Positions 1 through 12,100 of a stretch of 64,000 bases of DNA are shown here, piece after piece (the stretch's first letter is position 1; each line of letters opens with the position of its first letter). Under the pieces are notes generated by a model that had not been told where the DNA came from, made no database searches, and saw only the letters and a program-made list of their open reading frames with translations. Both the position numbers and the translations under genes were made by a program. The DNA is from Bugula neritina (Eukaryota > Bryozoa > Gymnolaemata > Cheilostomatida > Bugulidae): contig OZ037765.1 in the NCBI GenBank assembly GCA_964035545.1, forward strand, positions 7,886,698-7,950,697, in the 5' to 3' direction.

Positions 1-76
1 TTACAAGTAAAAATGGCTTCCACATAGTCTGGCGGCTGACCAGTGTCAGGTTTTGGAGCCATAGTTACCCAATCAT
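1..76 (-). CDS. Candidate partial exon of an unidentified gene
   Basis: On the minus strand a possible acceptor (CTTGCAG, 77-83) is followed by an open frame that reads DDWVTMAPKPDTGQPPDYVE and continues AIFTC to the window edge. The proline-rich, evenly mixed composition looks coding in this AT-rich setting. I do not recognise the protein. An overlapping minus frame at 68-283, opening after a TTTTCCAG acceptor and ending at a GTAACT donor, is an alternative exon; the two readings are mutually exclusive, and the tract before 77 is not pyrimidine-rich. The gene is cut by the left edge, so no function is proposed. Confidence 0.3.
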
Positions 77-299
77 CTGCAAGATTTTATAGCCTATGAC
101 ATAGTCTATATTTTCGTACAAAACATTAATACATGAACCATAAAAAATAACTTGAGAAGCACATTTTGTCATAAAAATGTAGTCATCACCAACATAATTA
201 ATAACATGGACATCATGCAAACTACTAGCATCTGAGCTTTGCGCTTTTTTCCACTTATCTTGTAATCTATGTAACCTAAACACACCTGGAAAACTTTAC

Positions 300-2283
300 G
301 AAATGGGCCTTTACACTTACTCTGATCCATAAAGAATTATGAACTATAAAATTGAAGGAATTAATTTTAAAGTTTTCTCTAAGTGCAAAATGTTTATTAC
401 ATTATTTTGACTTGCAAAAAACCTCAAGAGCCCAAGCCAACATGATTTCAATTGAACTCTGCTTTTGGTAAACTTTGTTTGTCTTCTGGCATTGAGGTAC
501 TTTACAAAACACTACATTATTCAGAGTAAGTGAGGCTCAAGCTTTGAAAAAGTCTAAGATTGCTGTAAAGCAATTAACCAATGAGTATTTTACATAGTAG
601 TATAGTATTATACTTTGTACATTTTTAGATGCCAACATATTATAAATTTGAGCAAAATAAAAGGTTTTTATTACTGGCAAATGAAACTAAATTGAATGAT
701 AAACTGTAGTCTAAAACTTGCAGCTGCTAAATACATTAGGACTTGTGTAAATATACAGTTTTAGTACCAGTAATATAATAAACTTACAAAACATCTTTAT
801 TAGGCACAAAACAAAATTAATGTTATTTAATTGAGTGTCCAGTTTGACCTGTTGTAACTATGGTTAACTTTACAAATACTAAAATGCATTACTATAATAT
901 AAAAAAATTATGAACAATAAGGGTTCGCAACTAATACACAAAACACTGCATTTGCTAGATTTTGGTTAGAGCACATCAAAATATACATTGGATTTGAAAG
1001 AAAGTTCAATGAAACAAATGATAAATGGACAAGTTTATACCCATTTAGAATGATGGCACAACAAATGTGCAATATACAGAGGAATGAGAATCAAATAACA
1101 AGACAGCTTAACTAGGACTTGAACATTCCTAGGCCAGAATCCTATTAAGTTAAAAAAGTTAAAATTGAATTGCTAATACAGAAAACATGCTCTAAATCAA
1201 TAACTCTAATAATTTAAAAATAAACCCAAATTAGAAATTCTAATTAAATCAATTCACATTAAAGATTTCTCAAAGTCAAATTCAAAAGTCTTTTCAGTAT
1301 TACAACAAACATCACATTTTTCACACCCTAAAGTATTAACATGAAACCAAGTTGCAGTAGGTTAGCTGTAATTGGCAATACTTACACCAAAATCGCCATG
1401 AATATGAGTATTGGCTAAGTCTAAGAATTTTATCTCTGACATCAATGTTTTTATTTCAAACAAATAGTGAAATAGTATCACCGAAACTATTGCATTTTTA
1501 CAGTATATTTAATCCGAATTGGCTCAAGCTGCGAACATCTAACAAAAGCACTTAATACTATAAAGTTTAACTTTGCCTTATAAAAAATTACAATTATCAT
1601 ACAGATTAACTAAGAATAAATGCGTAATATTACCTAGACAAGTAAACTTAGAAACTGACTGGCATAAAACTAAATCTAAAAATTGAAATAAGAGAATCTG
1701 AATGAGAATGCCACTCAAAATTTGAATTACTATTAGTATTAGCATTACTCTCCTACTAGCTACTAGTATTTGGAAACTAAACATTAGTACCTACAAGTAC
1801 AATCAATTTAACTTCAACTTGAAGCTACTTATTGAATAACTTATTGTTAACATGATATTTATTCTTAACAGTTTGAGTTTATTACTATACCTATAAATAC
1901 AAGTATAAAATCAAATATAAAATATGGTTCTAAGTTAAATCTTTAAGTTTAGACGTTTATAATTATTAATTATTATTAGAAATGATGACATTAATTATAT
2001 GGACTCAATTTTCATTCTAAAAATAATTGAAAAACAAAGAGTTTTATTAAGTCTTGCTATCCTTGTATACGTATATGTTCCAAGTTTTACTATTACTATT
2101 AGTATTAGATTTAAATTTAGTTTAATTTCAAAGTTCAAGTTTTACTTTAATTTTTATTTCAACTTAGCATGAGTTGAATGGATGCTTAGATGCTTTTAAT
2201 GTGAATACTAAACAATTGCAATTAAACAACTATAAAAACACACAGTCCAAAAACCTGTAGCTATAATTTTTTTAATACCTTAC
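300..2283. other. AT-rich stretch without a recognisable gene
   Basis: I see no convincing coding exon here on either strand. It may be intron of the minus-strand gene at the left edge. It contains short AGT/ACT-periodic tracts near 1725-1790 and 2085-2110, of the type described for 2813-3080. Confidence 0.5.
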
Positions 2284-2378
2284 CAAAGCAATACATATGA
2301 ATAGCACTTTTTAATATTAATTAACATTTTGCAGTAACAAAAATAGCTTTCGCCATTTGCATCAACTTCATTGCGCAT
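2284..2378 (-). CDS. Possible first coding exon of the left-edge gene
   Basis: A minus-strand ATG at 2378 opens a 31-codon frame (MRNEVDANGESYFCYCK at its start) that runs to a good donor, TTTG|GTAAGG, at 2283. It overlaps the only GC-rich, CpG-containing patch in the area, as a first exon might. The reading phase does not join directly to either candidate exon at the left edge, so at least one exon would be missing between them. Treat it as a weak prediction. Confidence 0.2.
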
Positions 2379-2430
2379 GCGCTGTGGTCTTGTTTTAGTG
2401 CATAGGAGGCGCTGCGTGTCGACCGGAAAA
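2365..2430. promoter_or_regulatory. CpG-containing promoter patch with NRF1-type palindrome
   Basis: The palindrome GCGCATGCGC at 2373-2382 matches the core binding site of NRF1, which is common in housekeeping promoters. It sits in a short GC-rich island with several CpGs, about 0.8 kb upstream of the NUP160 start codon. It could serve a divergent minus-strand gene, NUP160, or both. Function is inferred from the motif only. Confidence 0.4.
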
Positions 2431-3191
2431 ATGATATGTGTTACAGCGTTGGCAATTCGCTACATTATGGAGCATTACCCACTTACATATTTCAACTCGA
2501 TAAGCGGCCAATTTCAACCTTTTTGTCATTTACAACCCATGCATTTTGCAGAACTTCGACTAACATGAAATGTCGATTGCTCGCAACCACATTTTTAATT
2601 GTCGCGTTATATTTATTACTCATAACCACACCAAGTACAAAAGATGCAGCCAAATATTAACACTAGCAGCAACCGAAATACGACTAATATTTATAAATAT
2701 AACATTTATGATTTTTTTTTAATTTTAGTTTGATAATTATTATTATTTATTATTTTATATAAAGTAATGTTGAATTTATGTATAATATTAAATTTAATAT
2801 TATTATTATTATTCAACTTGCAGTTGCTATTTCTATTAAATTTACTTTTAGTATTACTATTAGTATTAGTATTACTATTAGTATTAGATTTAATATAATA
2901 AGTATAACTAGTTGGCGGTTACAGTGACACTGAGTCTGACTATCACAGTGACACTGAGTCTGACAGTCACAGTGAGTGTGACTGTAGGTGCAAGTCAAAA
3001 TGAGAGCTTGAAAGTCTAAGTGTAGAAACTAGCAGTAAAGTAGTTGTAACAGTAAGACTAAGTCATTAAGTGTAACTTAAGTTAGTCTATTCACTAATTT
3101 AGATTCGAAATTGTAAGTAATACAAAAGTTGTTTATATTCTATTTCTTTCACCAGCCAGGTTGTCAGCTAAACCTGTGATTGTAAATTACC
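2430..3191. other. Upstream region of NUP160
   Basis: This holds AT-rich sequence, the periodic repeat at 2813-3080, and a pyrimidine-rich acceptor-like site (TTTCTTTCACCAG) about 38 bases before the NUP160 ATG. That site could end an intron in the 5' UTR. No protein-coding exon is supported. Confidence 0.4.
2813..3080. repeat. AGT/ACT-periodic tract with a 24-bp tandem duplication
   Basis: The tract is built from degenerate units such as TATTAGTATTACTATTAG, followed by two near-identical copies of a unit containing CACAGTGACACTGAGTCTGA (about 2920-2968), then AGTGTGACTGTAGGTG-like and AAGTGTAAC-like units. Similar tracts recur near 1.7, 20.8-21.3, 51.0-51.3, 52.6-52.9 and 53.9 kb. Confidence 0.7.
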
Positions 3192-6100
3192 ATGACTCAA
3201 AGATATCGAGAAGTGTCCGTGTTGCAGAGAGAAACAAAAGTGAAATGGATTGAACACGCTATTACAGACGGTAAATCTACTCAGCCCTACACTGCAGTTA
3301 AGCCTGAATGGGACTATGCATTTTAAACAACTATTTCTTTGCATAAGCCCTATTTGTTTTTGTCCATTTTATTGTGGTTTCTTTTCTTTGTAGCTGGTGT
3401 CTGTACTGCGTTATCTTCAAACTTGGCTTTTGTCGAAAAAGCAGGAGGTCAAAGTTTTCACTGTGCCAACAGCTTCACTGTCTCATGGTCAGTATAACAT
3501 TTGTGCAGTACATGACTTCATAATTCTACTCATACGCCCGGGCATGGCCATGTTTTTCATGGTTAAAAAACTCGTCAAATTTATTTTTTTAAGTTGGAAT
3601 TGTCAAAAGTCATAATTTGATTGAGATTTATTTCATTGTGCTTTTGTTTTAGGAGAGTACATGACAATATCGCAGAAATCGTATTAGATGGGATCACCAG
3701 AGCTATCAGTACCCATAGAGTTAGGATTACCTGTAACAGACTGATTGTTGGCCATCCAACATTTTCTTTAGTTGGCAATGAGCTTACTTTGATGATGGCT
3801 TCTCTTTCATCTGTTCATTTCATAACCTTTGATACATCTAAGCTGAAGGTAGATGCTAGATTCTCATATATCTGTAAAGTCTCTGTTGAAAAGTTGTTTC
3901 TGTTCCAATTATTTTTTGTGTACCTGCTATAATATGGATACTAATACACAATACATGACGTTTCTTTATTTGCACTGTAGTTAGTCTCAAGTATTCATTG
4001 CTTCTGATTTTCTCTATAATAAAATGATTTCTTTTTGTAGAAGAAAATGGCCATATGTTTTACAGAATCACACATAGTGAACACCGACTCTGTTCTTGTG
4101 CAATGTTCAGCTAAAGCCACAGAAGATTTTGGCATCTTATTTTCACTGACAACAGAAAGTGGAAAACTGTTGATGGTGAATGCTGTGGACGGTAGAGCAC
4201 CCTATGCTAGTCATCTAAAGCTTTCATTAGCGATTTACTATTTCAGATTACTGATCAATGTGTCAGTTCTGTCATGTATTGAAATTGTCACATGTTAAAA
4301 AGTATGCTGCATAGCTTTGGGAACAACCTGATCAGTGTAATATAATTGTTGCAGTGAAATGCTCTTTGCTGTTTGTTCAACTGGACAAATGTTGATTCAG
4401 TTGGTACTGTGCAGTTTCAAATAGCACTATAAATTCATTGCTTTACACAGATATAGTAATGCTATTTACATAAAACTGCTCTGATCGGCAACTTCTGACA
4501 AACCTATCAACTTAGTTCTTGTTCGGAAATAAATTAGCAACCTAAGAGCATTTGAAGCATTCAGTTAATTTTTCGGAAAGAAAATTAAGTTTTATTGGTT
4601 TTTATGAAAAGATCTTTCTGTGCCCAGTTTTTATAGTTAAACAATTTTAGCTTTGGTAAATCTATAAATTTCTGATTTTGTGCCATATGGAAATCGAAAA
4701 TGAATCTTTATTTCTGATGCTCTGTAAATTAATGCTGCGTTATTTACTATATCTTAATTGGTAATAACTTATTCAGGTAAATATGAAGAAATCTTTCTAC
4801 AGCAGACATCTATTCTGGGTACTATTTGGAACAAAGTTCGAAGATCTGTTGTGAGGTAAGTGTCTATTTGAGGAGTTTTTTTTGCAATTGATGCTGAATT
4901 TCTCATTTAATGTCTGTTTTTGTTAAACAGGTCTTTTGAAGACACTAAGTTATGCATATACCTTCTAATTTTGAAAGTTGTGTAGATGTTGGTATGTTCA
5001 TAGTAAAAATTCTTGTCATTTAGTGTGATGGTAAACCGATTTTTCATTAGCTGTTTTCATTCCACTTGTTTGCAGTGGGCCTACCAACCACCATGATGTT
5101 GTGTTTTCTGCTATTTCTGATGAACATCCCTCCATATATTGTCTTACAAGGAACCTGCAGGTTCAACAGTGGGCTATGGGAGTAAGTCTGAAATTTTGAG
5201 ATTTTGAATCCCAATTTTTTCCTTTTGATTTATCCGTACTGTAAGACTGTTGATTATTCTACCTGTGCCAAAACTGTTTTTCTTATTCTGTGTATCTGCA
5301 TGCAATATAAAGTTTTATTTGTTGTATGTTTTTTTAATTCTAGACTTGGGAATGTTTAGGCACACACAACTTACTAAATACAATCACCACTAACCAACAA
5401 GTGGAAGGTGTAGCAGTTAAATACTTTCTATCTCAATCTCAAAGCTTTCTTGGCATTGCACTAGCCGATGGGGAACAATCAAAGGTATGTTTATTTATAT
5501 GCTAATTGTTTCAATATTGTTTTGAAGTACTGTTTGGATTATTCACCTGTTTTAGCATTCAATTTGTGCAGATTTATTATTTGTACGGTTTTAGATTATG
5601 CTGGTGTGCCTGTCTGACGAGACTGGCAGTCTAGGGCGTTGTGTCCTCACTGCTGATTGCGGTGCTAACAAGTTGATAGCATTTGAGCTGGTCGAAGAAC
5701 TTCTTTTCATATTGTGGGAGAACAGTGATGGCGCTGCAGAACTTGTTCACTTGGCATTTGATGTCAGGTGAGTGGAGCCTCTTGAATTCAGCATAGTCAC
5801 CATTTGTAATGTGCCATGCAATAGATTATGTAATCCATTGTGTTTTGTTTATATTCTAAAATATGTGTGCATTACTGTTATTCAAAATATCTTTAAAATA
5901 CAAAGTTAATGTCATCCTATCAACCAGTTACGTTCCTAATAGTTTTTTTCTGCATGAATATTCTTAGCTGTTTGATTGGTTAATTGTAGGGAACCAAAGT
6001 TCCTGAAGTGTTGTCTTGACGCTCAAGTTTTGCCGCCAGTTGAGCTGGAAAGTTGGGATGAACCGCGTGAAAAATTCTGTGAGATTCTGTTTGGCAGCAA

Positions 6101-9100
6101 TAAAGTTAGTAGGTCTGCTATTGTTGAGGCACTCCACAAGCTAGACCCTGTTTCAGTAATGATGGACACGAATGATCTAAAAGCAGTCATCTGTGATACG
6201 GTTATGAATAAGGTACTTACCTGTAAATACTTATTGTATATACGTTATTTATTATAATGCAATTTGCAAGCATGAAGACATGTTTAAACTTCAATGGCAG
6301 GTATGAAAACACCAATGGCAAACAAGAGTGTCTCTGCTGATACGCTGTTCAGTTTTGTCATTAAAAAAAATGTTTTACAGATAAGAAGCAAAGTTGAAAC
6401 CAGCAAGGTGACAAATGCTGAATACAGAGAAGCACAAATTGACATCTGGCAAAGCTTTTACACCAACGTGTCCCAATATCATCAGGTAGCAGATGCTTGC
6501 AGTGGTCTGAACTGAAGCTTTTCTTTGCTACATAAAAGTATCTCAATATGGCAATAATTACGAGTAGAGAAATTTTGGTTACAATAAATATAATATTGCT
6601 ATAATATTGCTTGCTATTACTAAAGTTAAAGCCAGTCATGATCTACAAATCATTTTTAAAGCTTTCTATTGAAGGGCGATTTTGTTGTTTATATCCTCAC
6701 AATGGCTGTACAATTCAAAACTTAGTCAATTTGTTCGATGAATAAAAGTGGCATGTGTGTTTCAGGTGTTCCAAGAACCTGTAGGTCTAGTGGCTGGTTG
6801 TCCAGGTTTACCCATTGCCCTGATAACAAAGGTATTGTAGTTATGTTTAGCTGCCACTTTTGCAAAGTCTGCTGGCATATATAATTGTATCAATAGGCTA
6901 TGATTTTTGTACGATAAAGTCATATAAACCTTTAAACCTTTTAGAATATTCTTGCATGAATTTGAAATTAAACACTCTTTTATAGTTTTATTAAACTGCA
7001 GTGGTAGTCTATTAAGGCCTGAGAGTTTCAAAGGGTTTCGGTTGATATATGCTATCACTGTATTTCAATTACTTTGAATTGAGTGGATGCTTGTATGGAT
7101 GAATATGTGGTTGCGGTATGCATTAGCATTAGTGTTTTCATTCGATACAACTTTTTTCAATTATCGAATGAAAAATCCATTCACATAATGCGAAGCTCCG
7201 AAACACAGCGTATATCACAACTTTGAAAGTATGGATTGTTTGGTATTTGCAGGGTAGTGTGTCGTATCTGAGGCCGTGTGAAGCATTGGAGCAGCAAATT
7301 CTCTTTCCCAGTGACCCACTCGACAGCTCGTCCGCTGTCAATCAGGATGTCGTCTCCATAATGCAGGCTGCTTTTCAGTTGCAGAACACTGTGCAGGGTT
7401 TTGAGGATCATGTTTATTTAGCTGTCCTCAATTCTGAAAATGTCTTTGACACATTTGAACAAGTGCTCAACACTATCACTAGAAGGTACATTGCTGCTAA
7501 ACATTATTTTATAGACAGGATTTATATACCTAGTGCAATAATCTGTTGAAGTAATATCTTGAATTTATCAAGTTTTGTTATTATTTGGAGTTGAATTGCA
7601 TTTAACTAAAAAAAGATAAAATATACACTTATTGGAAAAGGTTAATATTATGTCTAAGAAACTAAAACTGGTTGTTTTGAAATATTGGTATCACAAAGCT
7701 GCAAATTAAAAAACAGCTTGCTAAATTATTTTTTCTGTAATGTTGAATTCCCTGTGATGAATAACTGTAATTCATAAATTCTTGATAAAACTGTGTCTTG
7801 TTGACAGTAATTTTAACTTGATTACTTAATAGTTTATGCCTTGTATGCTGTTTGCAACATTGCAATTGTAAATGCATAAACATAGCAAACACAAAGTGAT
7901 GGCAATGCTATACTCTGTCATGTATTGTAGAGCTGATCATGCTGCGATCAAGGCTAGATTTTGTACACACATTCAGGGCATCCACTTGTTGCATGAAGGA
8001 TTTACAGTTTTTTTACATCTTCTCAACATAGCAAATAATCTACCGGCCGATGCACCACCTTCAGTTACAGGTTCGCTACTCCATATTAAATATCAATGTG
8101 CATATGTCAGAGCACACATGTGGCTCATGTAATGCAAATTATGTTTTAATACTTTTTCAAGTTCTCCTGTAGTGACCAATTGCAGCAAAATTATATTTTG
8201 GTAAAGTCAGAAAGACGATGAATTCAATAAGTTGTTAAAAAAATAAATTCATATTATGAAATACTTGAAATATTTAAAAGTTAAGAAATTAAAAGCTCAT
8301 GTAATAAATTATGTCTTTTGAGGTGACATCTTGCAGTTCTTAATATAGCACTGTAAATTTTTATTGACTTAAGTGTCAATATTTGTTTATTATTTTTTTA
8401 CAATTTCTTGTATTTAGCATGTTTAATTTGGTGAGTTGCCAATAAGCAAAGAAGTGATAACAGATGTTTAGTCAATTCTATTTGTAGATGAAAACCCATT
8501 TAGCTCCATCAGTGAGACGGGGCAGCTGATAGTCTGCTCTTCTGTTCATGACATTGCGGAAGCTCGATACAGGCTTTGCTGTCGGCTCATTCTCTTCCTG
8601 CAGTATCTCACTCGGCTTGGTGAAGAAGTTAGTGTCGTTTTATATCTTTCAATTCTCTGATAAGTCTATGACCAATAATAGCACAAGCCTCAGAAATATT
8701 CTTACTTTCAACAAGTTTCTTTTGTTAATTTACTAAATAGAACATCTTTCAAATTTTCTGACAACTCAAATACTTCCAAGTTATAACAGATGCATTCATT
8801 AATCTTAACATCTTAAAACGCCTACATTTCTCTTCTGCTCACGGATATTTAACAATACTCTTTGTATCTGAGAAACCCTTAAAAAGTACTCTAAGCTAAT
8901 ATAGTTATTATTTGCTCTGTTCTTCAGTTTCATACTTGACCATTTTATCAGTTTTTCTGACATTGCCCACTAAGTTATTTATATGCACACACGCTGTTGC
9001 TCTGAAGCTTAAAAAATTCTATAAATCATGTTTTTAATTTTTGTCAAAGTTCCCAAAATAACTTTTTTTTCTCACTGCTCAGGTGAATAGATGTGAGGAA

Positions 9101-12100
9101 TTGAAAGGCAACATGGATGAGCTCTTTGCTACACTTCATGCCCTTCTTAGAAATTATGTGGCCGTCCTATGGATCTGCAGGCTGAACACGCATGCCAAGT
9201 CACTTCTGTAAGATCTTGGATGGTTCTAAAAATCACTCTCATCAAAATTAATTGTTGCAGTATGTTATAATATAGCATTGCTGTAATATTATTGTCACTT
9301 ATAGAGACTTGAATACAGAGATGTTGGATGCACTAAGAATTAGCAACAGTGAGACTATAGATCTGGTGCTCTCTTCAGGTACTCCCCCCCCCCCCCCAAC
9401 CACCTGTTAATAATAGTTCAACAGTAATCAGTCTTAATAATTGTCTGTTGACGGATAACTATTATGGGCCAATAGCTTAAAGTTCTACAAGTTTCTAAGT
9501 GATTTGAATTGTACTGACACTGTTACAGAGAAACATGTATAAACTAGTTACTAGATGTTAGCTTATTAAAGCGAATATGAAAAGTTTGAAAATTACAGAA
9601 TAACATGGTCTTAATAGTTCAACAGCCACGTACTGGGGCTTGATTGACCTTGTTTCTTTTGTTTGTGATATGCTCCAATTTTCTACTTGAGCTTAAATTT
9701 CTGATAAAAAGTTGAAAATTAAATTAAAAATTTAGCACTTTTCCAATGCCTACTTATTTTTAGTCGGAAGAAATTCTAATAAATGGTATGGCTTTAAATT
9801 AGTATTAGTGGTACCTTCCCATAGGCATTAATTGAGCCTTATGCAGTATAGCCTAATAATTGAAATATGTTTTCAGACAATATATGAAGTGTTAAATTAC
9901 TGTTCCATTCAGTTTGCTATTTAACAAAATTTATCTTTTTTTTTCTCTAGCATCAATTAGCCAGCAACACACAATATCTGCTCTTTACAAATTCCTTACT
10001 GAAGTAGGAGGAGCTAAGGCGTTTGCTCTAATTCAACCCTCAGTCAACAAGCATGATTATTATGAGCACTTGGATGCGCTCACGATGGCCACGTGTCAGA
10101 CACTGTATCCTTATTTATTTAATTCATTTTCAAGAAGTAAATTCTGTGAAAAAATACTTCAAATATACACAGACTTCGCAATGTATAGACCATTTTGATA
10201 AGTAATTGTCAAGCCTTTTACCTTTACAGAACTATATACATCACTAAGTGAAAGCTCAAATGAGAGATAAAAATTTGATAGGAAAGTAAATTTAGTTAAC
10301 ATTTTCATATTAAAATTCTTTGAGATTTATTTTTGTTTTGTAAACAGGCTTCAAGAAGCTGGTTCTGTAATAAAGGCTTATTTTGTGAAGAAGGCATTCA
10401 CTTGAAATTTCATTGAGCATAATTAAAATGAGTAAATTTTTTCAAGTAGAATGACTTGAGAAGCAAATTGTAGGAAGAAACTCAGCTCTGTTGCTTGTTA
10501 TAGGTTATAAAGTGCAGTTTAGAATGTAAGGATGAGATATTTCTTATTTTCCATAACAAAATAATATGCAGATGGCCTGAGACACCAGATCTACAGTTAC
10601 CAGAGTTTCTGCTGGCTAGTAATGAGTTAACTGCTCTACAAGACTACTGCATGCTGCTAGAAGGTCATTGTAAAACTTCCTATTGCTCCAGAATGTTCTT
10701 ACTGGGTCAAACATATTTGCTTGAAAGGTAATTTAAGCAGATACCCAGCATTGATTTATTCATCAACAGAAACTAGTTTCTTCTATCAAGTATTGAATTT
10801 ACTCCTTTTTACTTAAAAGGAAATAGTTCTGTCCTGTATTTTTTCATAGAAATCGCTACAACTTCTGTAAACAAGTAGCCTCGTATGGAAGGTTAAAGTT
10901 ACGTTAATTGCAAGAAAAAAGTTTTGTAGTACCGTATTTATTGTACTTATGTTATTGTCGATTTGATATGTTGAAAATGTTTAGCTACATATAATAATAT
11001 AGTTTGGACTACTATTAAGATTAAGAAAATAGTACTTCATCAGTAGTGTTTGATACCTACCAGCACCAACTCTCTTAGCAGGTAGAGTGAGCGTTTACTA
11101 ATACACTATCATATTAGCCAACTCCACTTGTGACATCTTCTCAATAGCAGTGTTTGTGCGTGCAAAGCTATAGCATGCTGTCCCTTTCTTTTAATATTTC
11201 ATTACTGCAGTAAAACACTAGTAAAGATGATAATAATGATTATAACAGGGAACCAGAAAAAGCATATGCTTGCTTCATGGAGACACTGTATGGGTTGTTT
11301 GAAGAAGGCGCAGATACTGAGCAGGCAGATATGCAAGAAGAGGCTGCTTCTACTCGTCAACTCCAGTTCTGCTCCAAAGTAACGTTCTTATGATATTTTC
11401 AGTCATAATCTTGTCTATGTTATGTATTTTCTTCGTGATTACAAGTGTAGAAATTCTTCATAAACCAGATAATGTAGTACTTATATAACATAGTAATACA
11501 TAGTATATACACAGTAATACATAGTAATACATAGTATATACTATGTATATACTATGTATATACATAGTATATACATAGTATATCCATAGTATATACATAG
11601 TATATACATAGTAATACATAGTATATACATAGTAATACATAGTATATACATAGTATATACATAGTAATACATAGTATATACATAGTATATACATAGTAAT
11701 ACATAGTATATACATAGTAATACATGTAGGTATATTCTCTCGTATGCAGGTTATAGAGGTGTTTGAGAAATTCTCTTACTCTGAGCAAGTGGTGCTGATG
11801 AGTCAGCAGACACTCAAACTTACCAACAGTCAGCAGGTATGTGTCATTATCACTGTGTCAAAGTTGGCTCTCTATTTCCGCTGCATCATATATGAAACCA
11901 AGTAGCTAATATGTTTCACTAACATCAATGTAACTGTTCATTGATCAGCTGTAGAAATATATTGAGATACTTCTTGAATTTAAATTCAGCTTTGACATTA
12001 GTTATTGTTTTTTGTTTGTACTTGTGTTTTCCTTCCTTCTGGAACACCTGATTTTATTAATTTATAATAGCTTCTCTGACTGGCCTGAACCTTTTTATAT

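Noticed and set aside
2921-2990. CRISPR-like direct repeats
   Set aside because: Only two adjacent 24-bp copies without unique spacers, inside a degenerate periodic tract of an animal genome.
11458-11788. Two minus-strand open frames rich in Tyr-Ile-Leu-Cys
   Set aside because: They are translations of the ATAGTATATAC minisatellite in NUP160 intron 19.
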